In this document: positions 46,917-55,051 of the stretch, piece after piece
Position numbering within the stretch: the first letter of the stretch is position 1
Layout of the letters: the number at the start of each line of letters is the position of its first letter
Source: Rhodoblastus sp. 17X3
Lineage (GTDB): Bacteria > Pseudomonadota > Alphaproteobacteria > Rhizobiales > Beijerinckiaceae
DNA: 64,000 bases
Direction: 5' to 3'
Assembly: GCF_030056575.1 (NCBI RefSeq)
Contig: NZ_JASHHX010000017.1
Span: 1 to 64,000 of the forward strand
Made by a program: the position numbers and the translations under genes
The notes under the pieces: model-generated
Told to the model about the DNA's origin: nothing
The model's database searches: none
What the model saw: the letters and a program-made list of their open reading frames with translations, nothing else

Positions 46917-47816
46917 ATGCACGACCGCCTTTCGCTCGATCAGATCCGCACCTTCATCGCCGCCGCCGAAGAAGGCAGCTTCTCCGCCGCCGCGCGCAAG
47001 CTCGGGCGCGCGCAATCGGCGGTGAGCGACCTTGTCCGCCGGATGGAAGAACAGCTTGGCGTCGCCCTGTTCGACCGCGCCAGCCGCTCGCCGACCCTCA
47101 CGGCGGCGGGGCGCCTGCTGCTGAAGGACGCCCGCGTCATCGGCGGCGCGGTCGACTTCCTGAATTTCCGCGCCAAAGGCCTGTCGCAGGGGCTCGAGCC
47201 GGAGCTCTGCGCCGTCATCGACGTCTATTTTCCGTTCCATGCGATCACCGAGGCGGCGAAACATTTTCGCCAGGAGTTCCCCGCCACGCCGCTGCGCCTC
47301 TATGTCGAGGTGTTGGGCGGCGCCACGGAGCCGGTGCTGGATGGCCGCGCCAGCCTCGCCGTCGTCGGCGGCCCCGCGCCCCTTCCCGAGGGCTTAAGCA
47401 GCGAACCGCTCAACGGCGTCGACATCGTCATGGTCGCTGCGCCCGACCACCCGCTCGCAGCTTACGAGGGCGTCATCCCACAAAGCGAACTGGCCAGACA
47501 TGTGCAGCTCGTGCTGACCGAACGCTCCAACCGTTCCGCTGGGCTGGAATATGGCGTGATGTCGCCGACGACCTGGCGGCTGGCTGATCTCTATGCCAAA
47601 CATTCCTTCCTGCTCGGCGGCCTCGGCTGGGGCTCGATGCCGCTGCACGCCGTGGAGCGCGACCTGGCAGAAGGGCGGCTGACGCGGCTCGCGACGCCGG
47701 AAAGCCCGATCACCGGACGGATCGTGCCCATGTCGGCGGTCTATCGCGCCTCGGCGCCGCCCGGACCGGCGGGGCGCTGGCTGATCGACAGGCTGAAGGG
47801 CTGCCCCTCGAATTGA
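46917..47816 (+). CDS. LysR-family transcriptional regulator
   Basis: A 299-residue LysR protein. The winged helix-turn-helix is in the first 65 residues (LDQIRTFIAAAEEGSFSAAA, then VSDLVRRMEEQLGVALFDR). The remaining part is the periplasmic-binding-protein-like effector domain. The ATG at 46917 fits the domain start. A possible upstream extension has no similarity. Divergent to the YceI / cytochrome b561 / YceI operon, which is therefore its probable target. The effector is unknown. Confidence 0.92.
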   Translation: MHDRLSLDQIRTFIAAAEEGSFSAAARKLGRAQSAVSDLVRRMEEQLGVALFDRASRSPTLTAAGRLLLKDARVIGGAVDFLNFRAKGLSQGLEPELCAVIDVYFPFHAITEAAKHFRQEFPATPLRLYVEVLGGATEPVLDGRASLAVVGGPAPLPEGLSSEPLNGVDIVMVAAPDHPLAAYEGVIPQSELARHVQLVLTERSNRSAGLEYGVMSPTTWRLADLYAKHSFLLGGLGWGSMPLHAVERDLAEGRLTRLATPESPITGRIVPMSAVYRASAPPGPAGRWLIDRLKGCPSN

Positions 47817-47836
47817 GCTGGCGCGGCATATCCCAG

Positions 47837-47853
47837 TTTTGAATTATTCTAAT
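47837..47853. promoter_or_regulatory. Irr-box-like palindrome upstream of the OMP/cupredoxin/FTR1 operon
   Basis: TTTTGAA-TTA-TTCTAAT matches the Irr (ICE) arms TTTAGAA / TTCTAAA at 12 of 14 positions. It lies 84 bp upstream of the first gene. Together with the similar site before bfd it suggests shared iron control. The identity of the binding protein is inference. Confidence 0.55.
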
Positions 47854-47937
47854 GAGCAATATTTCGTTTGCGTCTTTTTTGCGACGCAGCAAGAAAGGAT
47901 GGGCAAGCTCATTCACAAGCAGCGCCGGAACGCTTTC

Positions 47938-48828
47938 ATGATCAAGTCCCTGTCCCGCATCGCCTTTTGTTCGGCGGCGTTCTGCGCGCTGGTCGGCGCC
48001 GCGCACGCGCAGGAAGCTTTCTCTGGCCGCTATTACGAGCTTGAGACAAAATATCTGTTCGGCTTTACCCAGGGCACGGATATCGGCGCGGAAGGCGAGA
48101 AGGAATTCGAGTCGGAAACCACCGGCGCCTTCGGCAAGAGAGGCGGGAGCTATCGCGCGATCGAGCAGGAACTGGAATTCGAACACGTCCCCTCGCAATA
48201 TTGGGGCTATGAATTGTCGATCCACGGCCTGTCGCAGCAGATCAATGGCGTAGCGGGCCTGGACGATTTCAACCGGGCGGATTTCGCCGGTCTCTCGTGG
48301 AAGCCCAAATGGCTGATCATCGGGCGCGGCCCCGGCAATCCCATTGGCCTGTCGCTCTCGGTTCAGCCGGAATGGGGCCGCAGCGTCGGACCCAATGGCG
48401 TCCACGCCAATAGTTTCGCCATGGAGACGCGCCTCGCCGCCGATACCGAGCTGATTCCGAATATGCTTTATGCAGCGGCGAACCTGATCTACGCCCCGGA
48501 GGTCGAGCGCGCGCCCGGCGATCCGAGCTGGAGCCGGTCCTCTGGCTTCGGAGCCACCGCCGCCATGGCCTATCGTGTGACGCCCCAGGCCACGCTCGGC
48601 GGCGAAGTGGAATATTACCGCGCCTATGACGGCTTCGGCTTCAATACTTACAGTGGCGGCGCCTTGTATCTGGGACCGACCTTGCACATCCAGTTCAGTC
48701 CGAAGATATTCCTCGCCGCCGCCTGGTCGTTCCAGGTCGCGGGCCGCGCGCAGGGCGAGACCGGAAGTCTCGACCTGACCAATTTCGAACGCCAATACGC
48801 GAATTTGAAGGTCGGCTTCGAATTCTGA
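47938..48828 (+). CDS. Outer-membrane beta-barrel protein of an iron operon
   Basis: A 296-residue exported protein of a family I do not recognise. The signal peptide is clear (hydrophobic stretch with AFCALVGAAHAQ, cleavage near residue 25). Alternating aromatic and polar strands and the final phenylalanine (LKVGFEF) mark a BAM-inserted outer-membrane barrel. The ATG at 47938 gives a normal signal peptide. An upstream ATG at 47899 would add 13 residues. A cupredoxin and FTR1 permease follow at 32 and 10 bp spacing, so it probably helps iron or another metal pass the outer membrane. This role is inferred from context only. Confidence 0.7.
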   Translation: MIKSLSRIAFCSAAFCALVGAAHAQEAFSGRYYELETKYLFGFTQGTDIGAEGEKEFESETTGAFGKRGGSYRAIEQELEFEHVPSQYWGYELSIHGLSQQINGVAGLDDFNRADFAGLSWKPKWLIIGRGPGNPIGLSLSVQPEWGRSVGPNGVHANSFAMETRLAADTELIPNMLYAAANLIYAPEVERAPGDPSWSRSSGFGATAAMAYRVTPQATLGGEVEYYRAYDGFGFNTYSGGALYLGPTLHIQFSPKIFLAAAWSFQVAGRAQGETGSLDLTNFERQYANLKVGFEF

Positions 48829-48860
48829 CCCTTTGGCCCGCCTATCACTGGGAGAAGAAA

Positions 48861-49193
48861 ATGAAAGCTGCACGCAATTCCGCCCTTATCGCCCTCGCGC
48901 TGCTGTTCGCCGCGCCCGCACTGGCGCAGCAGGCAAGCGTGCGCCTGACGATCAAGGACCATAAGTTCTCGCCTGCCGAAGCGCGCGCCCCGGCCAACCA
49001 GGCCTTCACCATCGTTGTGAAAAACCTGGACTCGACCGCCGCCGAATTCGAGAGCAAGAGCTTGCGCGTCGAAAAGATCATCGCGCCCGGCGGCGAAGTC
49101 TCGATGCAGATCCGTCCGCTCAACGCCGGCCGCTATCGCTTCTTCGACGATTTCCATCAGGCCACGACCGAAGGCGAACTCGTCGTCGAATAG
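48861..49193 (+). CDS. Periplasmic cupredoxin-domain protein (FtrB-like)
   Basis: A 110-residue periplasmic protein with a signal peptide (cleavage near PALAQ) and a plastocyanin-like beta-sandwich: VRLTIKDHKFSPAEARAPAN, the FTIVVKNLDSTAAEFES strand and the late GRYRFFDDFHQ. It belongs to the cupredoxin_1/EfeO-like group that accompanies FTR1 ferrous-iron permeases. It contains no cysteine, so it cannot form an ordinary type 1 copper site. It keeps the acidic EFES and VEK region that in the group may bind metal. It is 10 bp upstream of the permease. Confidence 0.82.
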   Translation: MKAARNSALIALALLFAAPALAQQASVRLTIKDHKFSPAEARAPANQAFTIVVKNLDSTAAEFESKSLRVEKIIAPGGEVSMQIRPLNAGRYRFFDDFHQATTEGELVVE

Positions 49194-49203
49194 GAATCAG
49201 GAA

Positions 49204-50025
49204 ATGCTGGGCGCGCTGATCATTGTCTTTCGTGAAGTCATCGAGGCCGGCCTGATCGTCGGCATCGTGCTTGCGGTCACGCGCGGCGTGCCGGGCCGCG
49301 GCGCCTATGTCGGCGGCGGATTGGCCGCTGGCCTGCTCGGCGCCGCGATGGTCGCGGTTTTCGCCGGCGCGCTCGCCGACGCCTTTTCGGGCGCGGGGCA
49401 GGAATTGTTCAACGCCGGCATCCTCGCCCTCGCGGTCGTCATGCTCGCTTGGCACAACATCTGGATGGCGAGCCACGGCCGCGAAATGGCCGCCAACCTG
49501 CGCAGTGTCGGCGTCGCGGTCGCGGAAGGCTCGCAGAGCATGACGGCTTTGGCCGTGGTCGTCGCCGTCGCGGTCCTGCGCGAAGGCTCGGAGGTCGTGC
49601 TGTTTCTCTACGGGATCGCGGCTTCGGGAACGGCCGGATTCGGCCAGTTGCTGCTCGGCGGCCTGATCGGGCTCGCGCTCGGCGGCGCGCTGTCCCTGTT
49701 GATGTTCTATGGCCTCGTCGCAATACCGGCCCGCTATCTTTTCACCGTGACCACCGCGCTCATCACCTTCCTCGCCGCCGGCATGGCGTCGCAATGCGTG
49801 GTGTTCCTCCAGCAGGCGGGCCTCGTCACCGCTCTCTCTGGCACGCTATGGGACACGTCGGCGATCCTGCCCGACGATTCCATCGCCGGCCGCATCGCCC
49901 ATGTTCTGTTCGGCTATGTGGATCAGCCCTCGGGCGCGCAGGCGCTTGTCTATTTCCTGGCGCTTGCCGGCATTTTCATCGCCACCCGCCTTGCCGCGCC
50001 CGCGCGCCGGCCCGCCGCCGCCTGA
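49204..50025 (+). CDS. FTR1-family iron permease
   Basis: A 273-residue membrane permease with about seven TM helices. The two REXXE iron motifs are present: REVIE near residue 10 in IVFREVIEAG and REGSE near residue 125 in LREGSEVVLF. These carry ferric iron in FTR1/EfeU proteins. Iron is oxidised outside and passed through. With the cupredoxin it corresponds to the FtrB-FtrC core of FtrABCD, but FtrA (P19-like) and FtrD (polyferredoxin) are not here. A barrel protein lies upstream instead. Confidence 0.9.
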   Translation: MLGALIIVFREVIEAGLIVGIVLAVTRGVPGRGAYVGGGLAAGLLGAAMVAVFAGALADAFSGAGQELFNAGILALAVVMLAWHNIWMASHGREMAANLRSVGVAVAEGSQSMTALAVVVAVAVLREGSEVVLFLYGIAASGTAGFGQLLLGGLIGLALGGALSLLMFYGLVAIPARYLFTVTTALITFLAAGMASQCVVFLQQAGLVTALSGTLWDTSAILPDDSIAGRIAHVLFGYVDQPSGAQALVYFLALAGIFIATRLAAPARRPAAA

Positions 50026-50212
50026 AACCCCGCGAAACCGCATTTAAATTGACGCGCATCATGGCGGCGAGGCCCGGCGTCGCCTATGTTCAAACATGGC
50101 GGAGGAAACCAAAGGCGCCGGCCCGAGCGCTGGCCCCGGGGTGCAACAACCGCCCCGCCTCCGGCAAGCCGCGCCAAAAGCGGCGGTCCACCCGAAAGTC
50201 GGGAGCAGTATC

Positions 50213-50665
50213 GTGAGCAAAATCGCCCTTCCACATGACGCATTCGTCTTCGTCGGCGACGGTCGCAAGGCGCTATTCCTGCGCAATGAGGGGGATGAGA
50301 AATTCGCCAATCTGGTCACGGAGCGCGTGTTGAACGGAGAGGAAAATCCGCCGACGCACGAGCAAGGCAGCGACCGCCCCGGTCGCGCTTATACAAGCGC
50401 TGGATTGGGCGCGCGCAGTTCTGTCGAAATGACCGACTGGCATGAAATTGAAGAGCATCGTTTCGCCCAGCGCGCCGCCGAAGCGCTCGAAGTTCTCGTG
50501 CGCGAACGCGGAACCCGGGTTCTGGTGATCGCAGCGCCCGCCAGGACGCTCGCCGACTTGCGGCGCACTCTCCACGCTGACGTCAAGAGCAAGGTGATCG
50601 CCGAGATCGACAAGGATTTCACCAAGATCCCCGTCTGGGAGATCGAAAAACATATCCTCGGCTGA
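50213..50665 (+). CDS. Host-attachment family protein
   Basis: A 150-residue cytoplasmic protein of the group annotated 'protein required for attachment to host cells', described from Agrobacterium and structurally close to eRF1/baeRF fold proteins. The conserved start HDAFVFVGDGRKALFLRN, the middle HEIEEHRFAQRAAEAL and RVLVIAAPARTLADLR are visible. I chose the GTG at 50213 with GGGAG 7 bases upstream. An ATG at 50096 would add a Pro/Ala-rich 39-residue extension lacking family similarity and ribosome site. Actual biochemical function is not established. Confidence 0.82.
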   Translation: MSKIALPHDAFVFVGDGRKALFLRNEGDEKFANLVTERVLNGEENPPTHEQGSDRPGRAYTSAGLGARSSVEMTDWHEIEEHRFAQRAAEALEVLVRERGTRVLVIAAPARTLADLRRTLHADVKSKVIAEIDKDFTKIPVWEIEKHILG

Positions 50666-50687
50666 TTTTTGGTCGGCTGACCGTGTA

Positions 50688-50715
50688 TGCGCCGCCCTCC
50701 GGGCGGCGCATTTTT
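50688..50715 (+). terminator. Rho-independent terminator
   Basis: A 10-bp stem TGCGCCGCCC/GGGCGGCGCA with a TCC loop and TTTTT directly after, 22 bp beyond the stop of the host-attachment gene. The stem is perfect. Confidence 0.92.
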
Positions 50716-50745
50716 CATGCGCGCGGCGAAGTCACCGCCCGGCCA

Positions 50746-50925
50746 TTACGAACGGACTTTGCCCGATCGTGACGCAGCCGCATTTGTTTTCCCCGCATCG
50801 GCGCCGTATTCAACGCGCCGGCCGGAAAAATTCTCGCCCGACGCATTCGGCAGCAGCCCGGAATAAAGGCCTGGCGCGCCGTCGTCATACAGGACCGCGC
50901 GCAAAATCTTACGCCATAACTCCAT
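50746..50925 (-). CDS. Small ORF of unknown function
   Basis: A 59-residue open frame beginning MELWRKILRAVLYDDGAP and ending SRSGKVRS. Support is a strong ribosome site (TGGGGAGGGAACC before the ATG at 50925) and an intact frame in a region otherwise without genes. It shows no membrane helix or signal peptide and matches nothing I know. The N-terminal Trp and aromatic content make it look like a real small protein, but there is no homology evidence here. Confidence 0.45.
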   Translation of the reverse strand: MELWRKILRAVLYDDGAPGLYSGLLPNASGENFSGRRVEYGADAGKTNAAASRSGKVRS

Positions 50926-51059
50926 GGTTCCCTCCCCAGGTCGCCGTGAGCCAGCAAAGGATATAGTTCAGACGAAAAGAATAACCAGAGGGTTAACAGC
51001 CTTATCCGACCTTCGATAAGGGCGCAGATCCGGTTTCTCCGTTCTTCCAGCTGATTTCT

Positions 51060-51085
51060 GGAACGCGACGCCGCGTCCGAGCGTT
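51060..51085 (+). promoter_or_regulatory. EcfG-type (general stress) promoter candidate
   Basis: GGAAC (51060-51064), 17-bp spacer, CGTT (51082-51085): an exact match to the alphaproteobacterial sigma-EcfG consensus GGAAC-N16/17-CGTT. Transcription would start near 51092, about 50 nt before phhB. The consensus is established for the family. Use at this gene is inference. Confidence 0.5.
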
Positions 51086-51142
51086 TCCGAAATGCGAGCG
51101 GCGGCGCACACGACCCGCCCGATCATTCGGGGAACAGGGCAG

Positions 51143-51493
51143 ATGAACGAATCCCTTCAAGAAAAATCATGCACGCCCTGCCGCGGAGGCGCGCCGCCGC
51201 TGACGCGGGAGGAAGCCGAACATTTCCACGCGGAGGCGCGTGACTGGCGGCTGGACCAGGACGCGCGCCGGATCGAACGCAGCTTTCATTTCACCAATTT
51301 CCGGACAGCGCTTGCTTTCGTTGACGCCATCGGCGCACTCGCCGAAGCCGAAGGCCATCATCCGGACATCCACTTTGGCTGGGGCTACGCGACTGTGTTT
51401 CTCCAGACCAAGAAGATCAAGGGCCTGCATGAGAACGACTTCATCATGGCGGCAAAGATCGATCGCCTGTTTGCGCAAAGCTCAGCCGCGTGA
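51143..51493 (+). CDS. phhB: 4a-hydroxytetrahydrobiopterin dehydratase
   Basis: A 116-residue pterin-4a-carbinolamine dehydratase (PCD/DCoH family) that regenerates tetrahydropterin after aromatic hydroxylation. The active-site stretch EAEGHHPDIHFGWGYATV near residue 77 is diagnostic. An N-terminal segment with two cysteines (CTPCRGG) is normal for the family. AGGG precedes the ATG at 51143, and the earlier part of the frame has no family similarity. No phenylalanine hydroxylase gene is in the window, so the pterin user is elsewhere or the protein has another job (a Moco-related role is proposed for some). Confidence 0.92.
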   Translation: MNESLQEKSCTPCRGGAPPLTREEAEHFHAEARDWRLDQDARRIERSFHFTNFRTALAFVDAIGALAEAEGHHPDIHFGWGYATVFLQTKKIKGLHENDFIMAAKIDRLFAQSSAA

Positions 51494-51673
51494 GGCCACG
51501 CCGCGCCTCAATCGCCCGTTGAAAGCGGATGCCCAAACGCTCGCCCAGGTCATCGCGCGGGCGCTGTCAGACGCGGGCGCGCTAAAGCCAAGTTCTATCA
51601 CAAATAGCAAACGTCGGAGCTTGCCTGGCTTTTGAGCCAACTCGAACCTCGAAGGGTCGTGAAACTCAGTACG

Positions 51674-52021
51674 TCATGTTGTGTCCCGCATCGATGGGGC
51701 GGGGACCGCTCCCATGCACTGCTGCACCTCGCCCGGCACGTCATAGTCGCACATGATTGCACGGCTGTCGCGCAGGCCACACGCCTCTCGTTGCACCACG
51801 AACATCCAGAGGGCTTGGCCGGCCTCCGTCACCAGGATGCGCCGCGCCTGTTTTGACGCCGGCGCGCCCGAGCGCGGGTGAGCGGCGTCGAACTCTCGCA
51901 GCTTGGCGAGCGCCTCTTCCAGCGCTCGTCCCATCCGCCCGAGCGCAAAAGCCTTCTCCTGAGCGATCTCATAGTTGAGAACGTCAATGGGAGCGCGATC
52001 AAGGCGAAAATCGCGGGACAT
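51674..52021 (-). CDS. Small DUF6665-like protein
   Basis: A 115-residue soluble protein. The stretch LNYEIAQEKAFALGRMGRALEEALAKLREF, a long amphipathic helix with alternating charge, resembles DUF6665 proteins, which are small and uncharacterised. The middle ARRILVTEAGQALWMFVVQRE and the late CDYDVPGEV segment look like ordinary folded sequence. The ATG at 52021 lacks a strong ribosome site. It lies in the only gene-poor part of the window, between phhB and tRNA-Pro. Confidence 0.6.
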   Translation of the reverse strand: MSRDFRLDRAPIDVLNYEIAQEKAFALGRMGRALEEALAKLREFDAAHPRSGAPASKQARRILVTEAGQALWMFVVQREACGLRDSRAIMCDYDVPGEVQQCMGAVPAPSMRDTT

Positions 52022-52673
52022 CCGTCACGTATAGCTCCACATCGGTCGCCTGCGCAACGATGCGCTCCGCTGCGGCGCCTTCCGAGGGCGCCTTGCTGGG
52101 TCACTTCCGGCGGCAAGCGGAAGGCCGCGTGGGCGTCCGCTCGCAACTTTTCAGCGCGGGCAATGCGGTCGACGCAATCAACTTCGCAAGGCCATCGGCC
52201 AATGCAAACCGCTCGTCGAACCAGTCGAGGACCTGATCTGCTCTCGGCTTCGTCGAACACCTTATCTCGATGTCCACGAAACCGGCAGCAGCTCAGTCGC
52301 CCTTGCCATGCCATCGCACCACGGCAACTGGAACCGTGAAGGGTCTGCGCTGCGCGCCTCACCAACCGAACCACACTCACACCATCGCACGCGCGCACCG
52401 TCTGGCAGGCCAGAGCGAAAGCCCTTGGCGTCGGCGTCGGCGCTGTCCAAGGTGCGGGGAGCGCAACCGAGGCAAGCCCGCGACCATTGCACTGTGACGC
52501 CCTGCCGCACTTGATCGGGCGTGGGTGAGACGTTGCTCGGGTTTTAAGGTGGAAGCGTGTCAGGTCGGCAGGGTGCTGGCGGAGCGGCGAAGGCGATTCG
52601 GGCGCCCTCGCTTCCGATATGCTTCCGAAATTAGGTCTACCGGAAGCAGCAAGGCTCTAAGCCCTTGATTAAA
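52022..52673. other. Gene-poor, apparently decayed region beside tRNA-Pro
   Basis: About 650 bp without an intact gene. On the minus strand a protein-like fragment (VLDWFDERFALADGLAKLIA, from about 52230 down to 52170) runs into a stop, and further coding-like sequence continues in another frame, as expected of a broken gene. Base use is more even than in neighbours. It abuts the 3' end of tRNA-Pro, a common integration site, but I found no repeat of the tRNA tail and no integrase. Confidence 0.4.
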
Positions 52674-52751
52674 TGGTCGGAGTGGCGGGATTCGAACCCA
52701 CGACCCCTAGTCCCCCAGACTAGTGCGCTAACCGGACTGCGCTACACTCCG
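52674..52751 (-). tRNA. tRNA-Pro (GGG)
   Basis: A complete cloverleaf on the minus strand: acceptor CGGAGTG/CACTCCG, D arm GCGC/GCGC, anticodon stem ACTAG-type with loop CTGGGGG giving anticodon GGG, T loop TTCGAAT in a GTGGG/CCCGC stem, and an encoded CCA end (52676-52674). It reads CCC and, by wobble, CCU codons. The MerR gene lies 70 bp upstream of its 5' end. Confidence 0.96.
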
Positions 52752-52821
52752 ACTGCCCGCCTTATAGACAAGGCTTGTCAGGCTGGCAACGCCGCAGCGA
52801 AAAAAACGTCGCAAAACCGGG

Positions 52822-53343
52822 TCAGCGTCCCCGGGCTTCTTCGAGAATTCGCGCGCCTTCGGCGAGTTCCGCCAGAATGGCTTCCATCCGATGACGATCC
52901 TGGGCGGAAAGGCGCGTGGCGCCTGGAGATCCATCGCCCGATGCGCGGACCGATTCGTCCGGCTCTGAGGCGCGATCCATGTCCAGTTCGGTCAGGAACT
53001 CGGCGCCCGGGCCCGCCTGCGTCGGATCGAATTTGGCGAGCGCTCGTTCGGCGTCCGCCGGCGCCGCCCCCTTGGCGCGCGACGCCGCGACCACCGCGCG
53101 CGCGCCCTGTTCCTTCAGGATGCGCTGCACGCCGCGAATCGTATAGCCCTCGCTATAGAGCAGCACGCGAATCGCGCCGACAAGCTGGATGTCCTCAGGG
53201 CGGTAATAGCGCCGTCCGCCGACGCGCTTCACCGGGCGGATCTGGCTGAACTTTGTTTCCCAGAATCGCAGGACATGCTGGGGAAGATCCAGCGCCTCGG
53301 CGACTTCTCCAATCGTGCGAAATGCGTCCTGGGTCTTGTCCAT
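52822..53343 (-). CDS. MerR-family transcriptional regulator
   Basis: A 173-residue MerR regulator. The winged helix-turn-helix begins [20 protein letters not shown], followed by [20 protein letters not shown]. It has no cysteine metal site, and the C-terminal half is charged and low in structure, so the inducer is unknown. This gene type sits just downstream of ihfA in many alphaproteobacteria. The ATG at 53343 has GGAG 7 bases upstream. It is separated from ihfA by 109 bp. Confidence 0.9.
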   Translation of the reverse strand: MDKTQDAFRTIGEVAEALDLPQHVLRFWETKFSQIRPVKRVGGRRYYRPEDIQLVGAIRVLLYSEGYTIRGVQRILKEQGARAVVAASRAKGAAPADAERALAKFDPTQAGPGAEFLTELDMDRASEPDESVRASGDGSPGATRLSAQDRHRMEAILAELAEGARILEEARGR

Positions 53344-53452
53344 CAAGCGCTCCGGCGGGACATTCCGTCGCGCCGCGAATCCCCGCGACGGCGCAATGGA
53401 GATTTTCGGCCAAACCGGGGACTTGTCCAGAAAAATGATCGCCCGGCGCTAT

Positions 53453-53815
53453 TCAGCCGTTGTTGATGCGCTCGCGCATGATGTGCGACGCCTTGAAGAC
53501 CAGCACCTTGCGCGGGGAAATCGTCGCTTCGACGCCAGTCTTCGGGTTGCGGCCAATGCGTTCCCGCTTGGAGCGCTGGAGGAATGTGCCGAAGCTCGAC
53601 AGCTTCACGTTCTCGCCGCGCAGAATGGCGTCGCTGATCTCGTCGATCACCGTTTCAACCAGCTGCGCCGATTCGAGCCGCGACAATCCGATGCGCCGGA
53701 AGACGGCCTCCGCGAGATCGGAGCGGGTCAGCGTCCGCCGATGTTCCGCGCTCTCGCTATGCGCGGCCGCGACTGCGGGTTCGTTCGTTTTCGGGATCAA
53801 GGTGTCCGTGGTCAT
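53453..53815 (-). CDS. ihfA: Integration host factor alpha subunit
   Basis: A 120-residue DNA-bending protein of the HU/IHF family. The core starts at about residue 26 ([20 protein letters not shown]) and includes the DNA-contact arm GRNPKTG near 90. The extra N-terminal 25 residues are not in E. coli IhfA but are usual in alphaproteobacteria. GGGAG about 10 bases upstream supports the ATG at 53815. It forms a heterodimer with IhfB, which is encoded elsewhere. Confidence 0.94.
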   Translation of the reverse strand: MTTDTLIPKTNEPAVAAAHSESAEHRRTLTRSDLAEAVFRRIGLSRLESAQLVETVIDEISDAILRGENVKLSSFGTFLQRSKRERIGRNPKTGVEATISPRKVLVFKASHIMRERINNG

Positions 53816-54006
53816 GGAATGGGTCTCCCAAAAAGAATTCGTCTTCGCAAATTCCCACAGGGCCAGGTTCAAGCCCGGCTCCCAAACTGGCACTATACGC
53901 TAAAAATGGAGGATTCCGAGTAAAAACAAAGCCTTTGCCGCCGAGATCGGGGCGCAGACGCCGCCAGCGACCCTATTTTTGATCTAGATCAGGCAGGGGC
54001 AAAGCC

Positions 54007-55005
54007 TCACCAGCGGATCAGGGCCGCCCCCCAGGCGAAGCCGCCGCCGATCGCCTCGATCATTACGAGGTCGCCGGGCTTGATTCGTCCGTCCTCGCAA
54101 GCGACCGCGAGCGCCAGCGGAATCGAGGCCGCCGAGGTGTTGCCATGCGATTGCACGGTTTTGACCACCTTGTGCGGCGCGATATGCAGCTTCTGCGCCG
54201 AGGCGTCGATGATGCGCTGATTGGCCTGATGCGGCACGAACCAGTCGAGATCGTCCGCCGTCAGCCCGGTAGCCGCAAAAGAATCGGTCATCACGTCGGT
54301 CACGTGGCCCACCGCGAAGCGGAAGACTTCCTTGCCCTCCATGCGGAGATGGCCGGCCGTTCCGGTCGTCGAGGGTCCGCCGTCGACATAGAGCTTCGCG
54401 CGATGGCGGCCGTCCGACCGCAAATGGCTGGTCAGGACGCCGCGGTCGGCGTTGGCGCCCGTTCCCTCCTGCGCCTCGAGCACCAGGGCGCCGGCGCCGT
54501 CGCCGAACAGCACGCAGGTGGTGCGGTCGCTCCAGTCCATGATGCGCGAAAAGGTCTCGGCGCCGATCACGAGCGCGCGCTTGTGCGAGCCGGAGGTCAG
54601 GAACTTGTCCGCGGTCGCCACCGCGAAGACGAAGCCGGCGCAAACCGCCTGCAGATCGAAGGCGACGCCGCCGGTGACGCCAAGCTCGGCCTGGATCATG
54701 GTCGCGACGGAAGGAAAGGTATAGTCCGGCGTCGAAGTGGCGCAAATGATGAGGTCGATATCCTCGGGCGCCAGGTTCGCCTTGGCCAGAGCCGCGCGCG
54801 CCGCCGCCGCGCCGAGGGTCGAGGTGGTTTCCCCCTCGCCCGCGATATAGCGCTGCGTGATTCCGGTGCGCTGGACGATCCATTCGTCGGAGGTCTCGAC
54901 CTCCTTCTCCAGCTCGCGATTCGTCACGCAACGGCGCGGCAAAGCGGAGCCCACGCCTTTAACTACCGAGCGCAGGCGCTTGTTTTCTTGCGTTTGTCCC
55001 GTCAC
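54007..55005 (-). CDS. fabH: 3-oxoacyl-ACP synthase III
   Basis: A 332-residue thiolase-fold enzyme that starts fatty-acid synthesis by condensing acetyl-CoA with malonyl-ACP. Catalytic Cys in AVCAGFVFA near residue 120, His in [10 protein letters not shown] near 255 and Asn in SHGNTSAAS near 285 are intact. There is no ATG upstream of the conserved start ([11 protein letters not shown]). GTG at 55005 is my choice, inside three 12-bp repeats, with another GTG at 55017. The preceding gene plsX ends 46 bp upstream, a common lipid-synthesis pairing. Confidence 0.94.
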   Translation of the reverse strand: MTGQTQENKRLRSVVKGVGSALPRRCVTNRELEKEVETSDEWIVQRTGITQRYIAGEGETTSTLGAAAARAALAKANLAPEDIDLIICATSTPDYTFPSVATMIQAELGVTGGVAFDLQAVCAGFVFAVATADKFLTSGSHKRALVIGAETFSRIMDWSDRTTCVLFGDGAGALVLEAQEGTGANADRGVLTSHLRSDGRHRAKLYVDGGPSTTGTAGHLRMEGKEVFRFAVGHVTDVMTDSFAATGLTADDLDWFVPHQANQRIIDASAQKLHIAPHKVVKTVQSHGNTSAASIPLALAVACEDGRIKPGDLVMIEAIGGGFAWGAALIRW

Positions 55006-55027
55006 GTGTCCCGTCACTTGTCCCGTC
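54992..55027 (-). repeat. Three 12-bp tandem repeats at the fabH start
   Basis: On the minus strand GACGGGACAAGT (55027-55016), GACGGGACACGT (55015-55004) and GACGGGACAAAC (55003-54992) are in tandem. The first two each end in GT and run into the G of the next unit, creating in-frame GTG codons at 55017 and 55005, each preceded by GGGAC. Twelve bases is four codons, so gain or loss of a unit keeps the frame. Confidence 0.85.
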
Positions 55028-55051
55028 GCCTGGCGTTTTCGGTGGTTATTA

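Noticed and set aside
50096-50212. 39-residue N-terminal extension of the host-attachment protein
   Set aside because: No ribosome site, Pro/Ala-rich and unlike the family; the GTG at 50213 has GGGAG at ideal spacing.
52665-53249. Open frame of 194 codons on the plus strand
   Set aside because: It begins inside the antisense of tRNA-Pro (SEWRDSNPRP is a well-known false translation of tRNA genes) and then mirrors the MerR gene.
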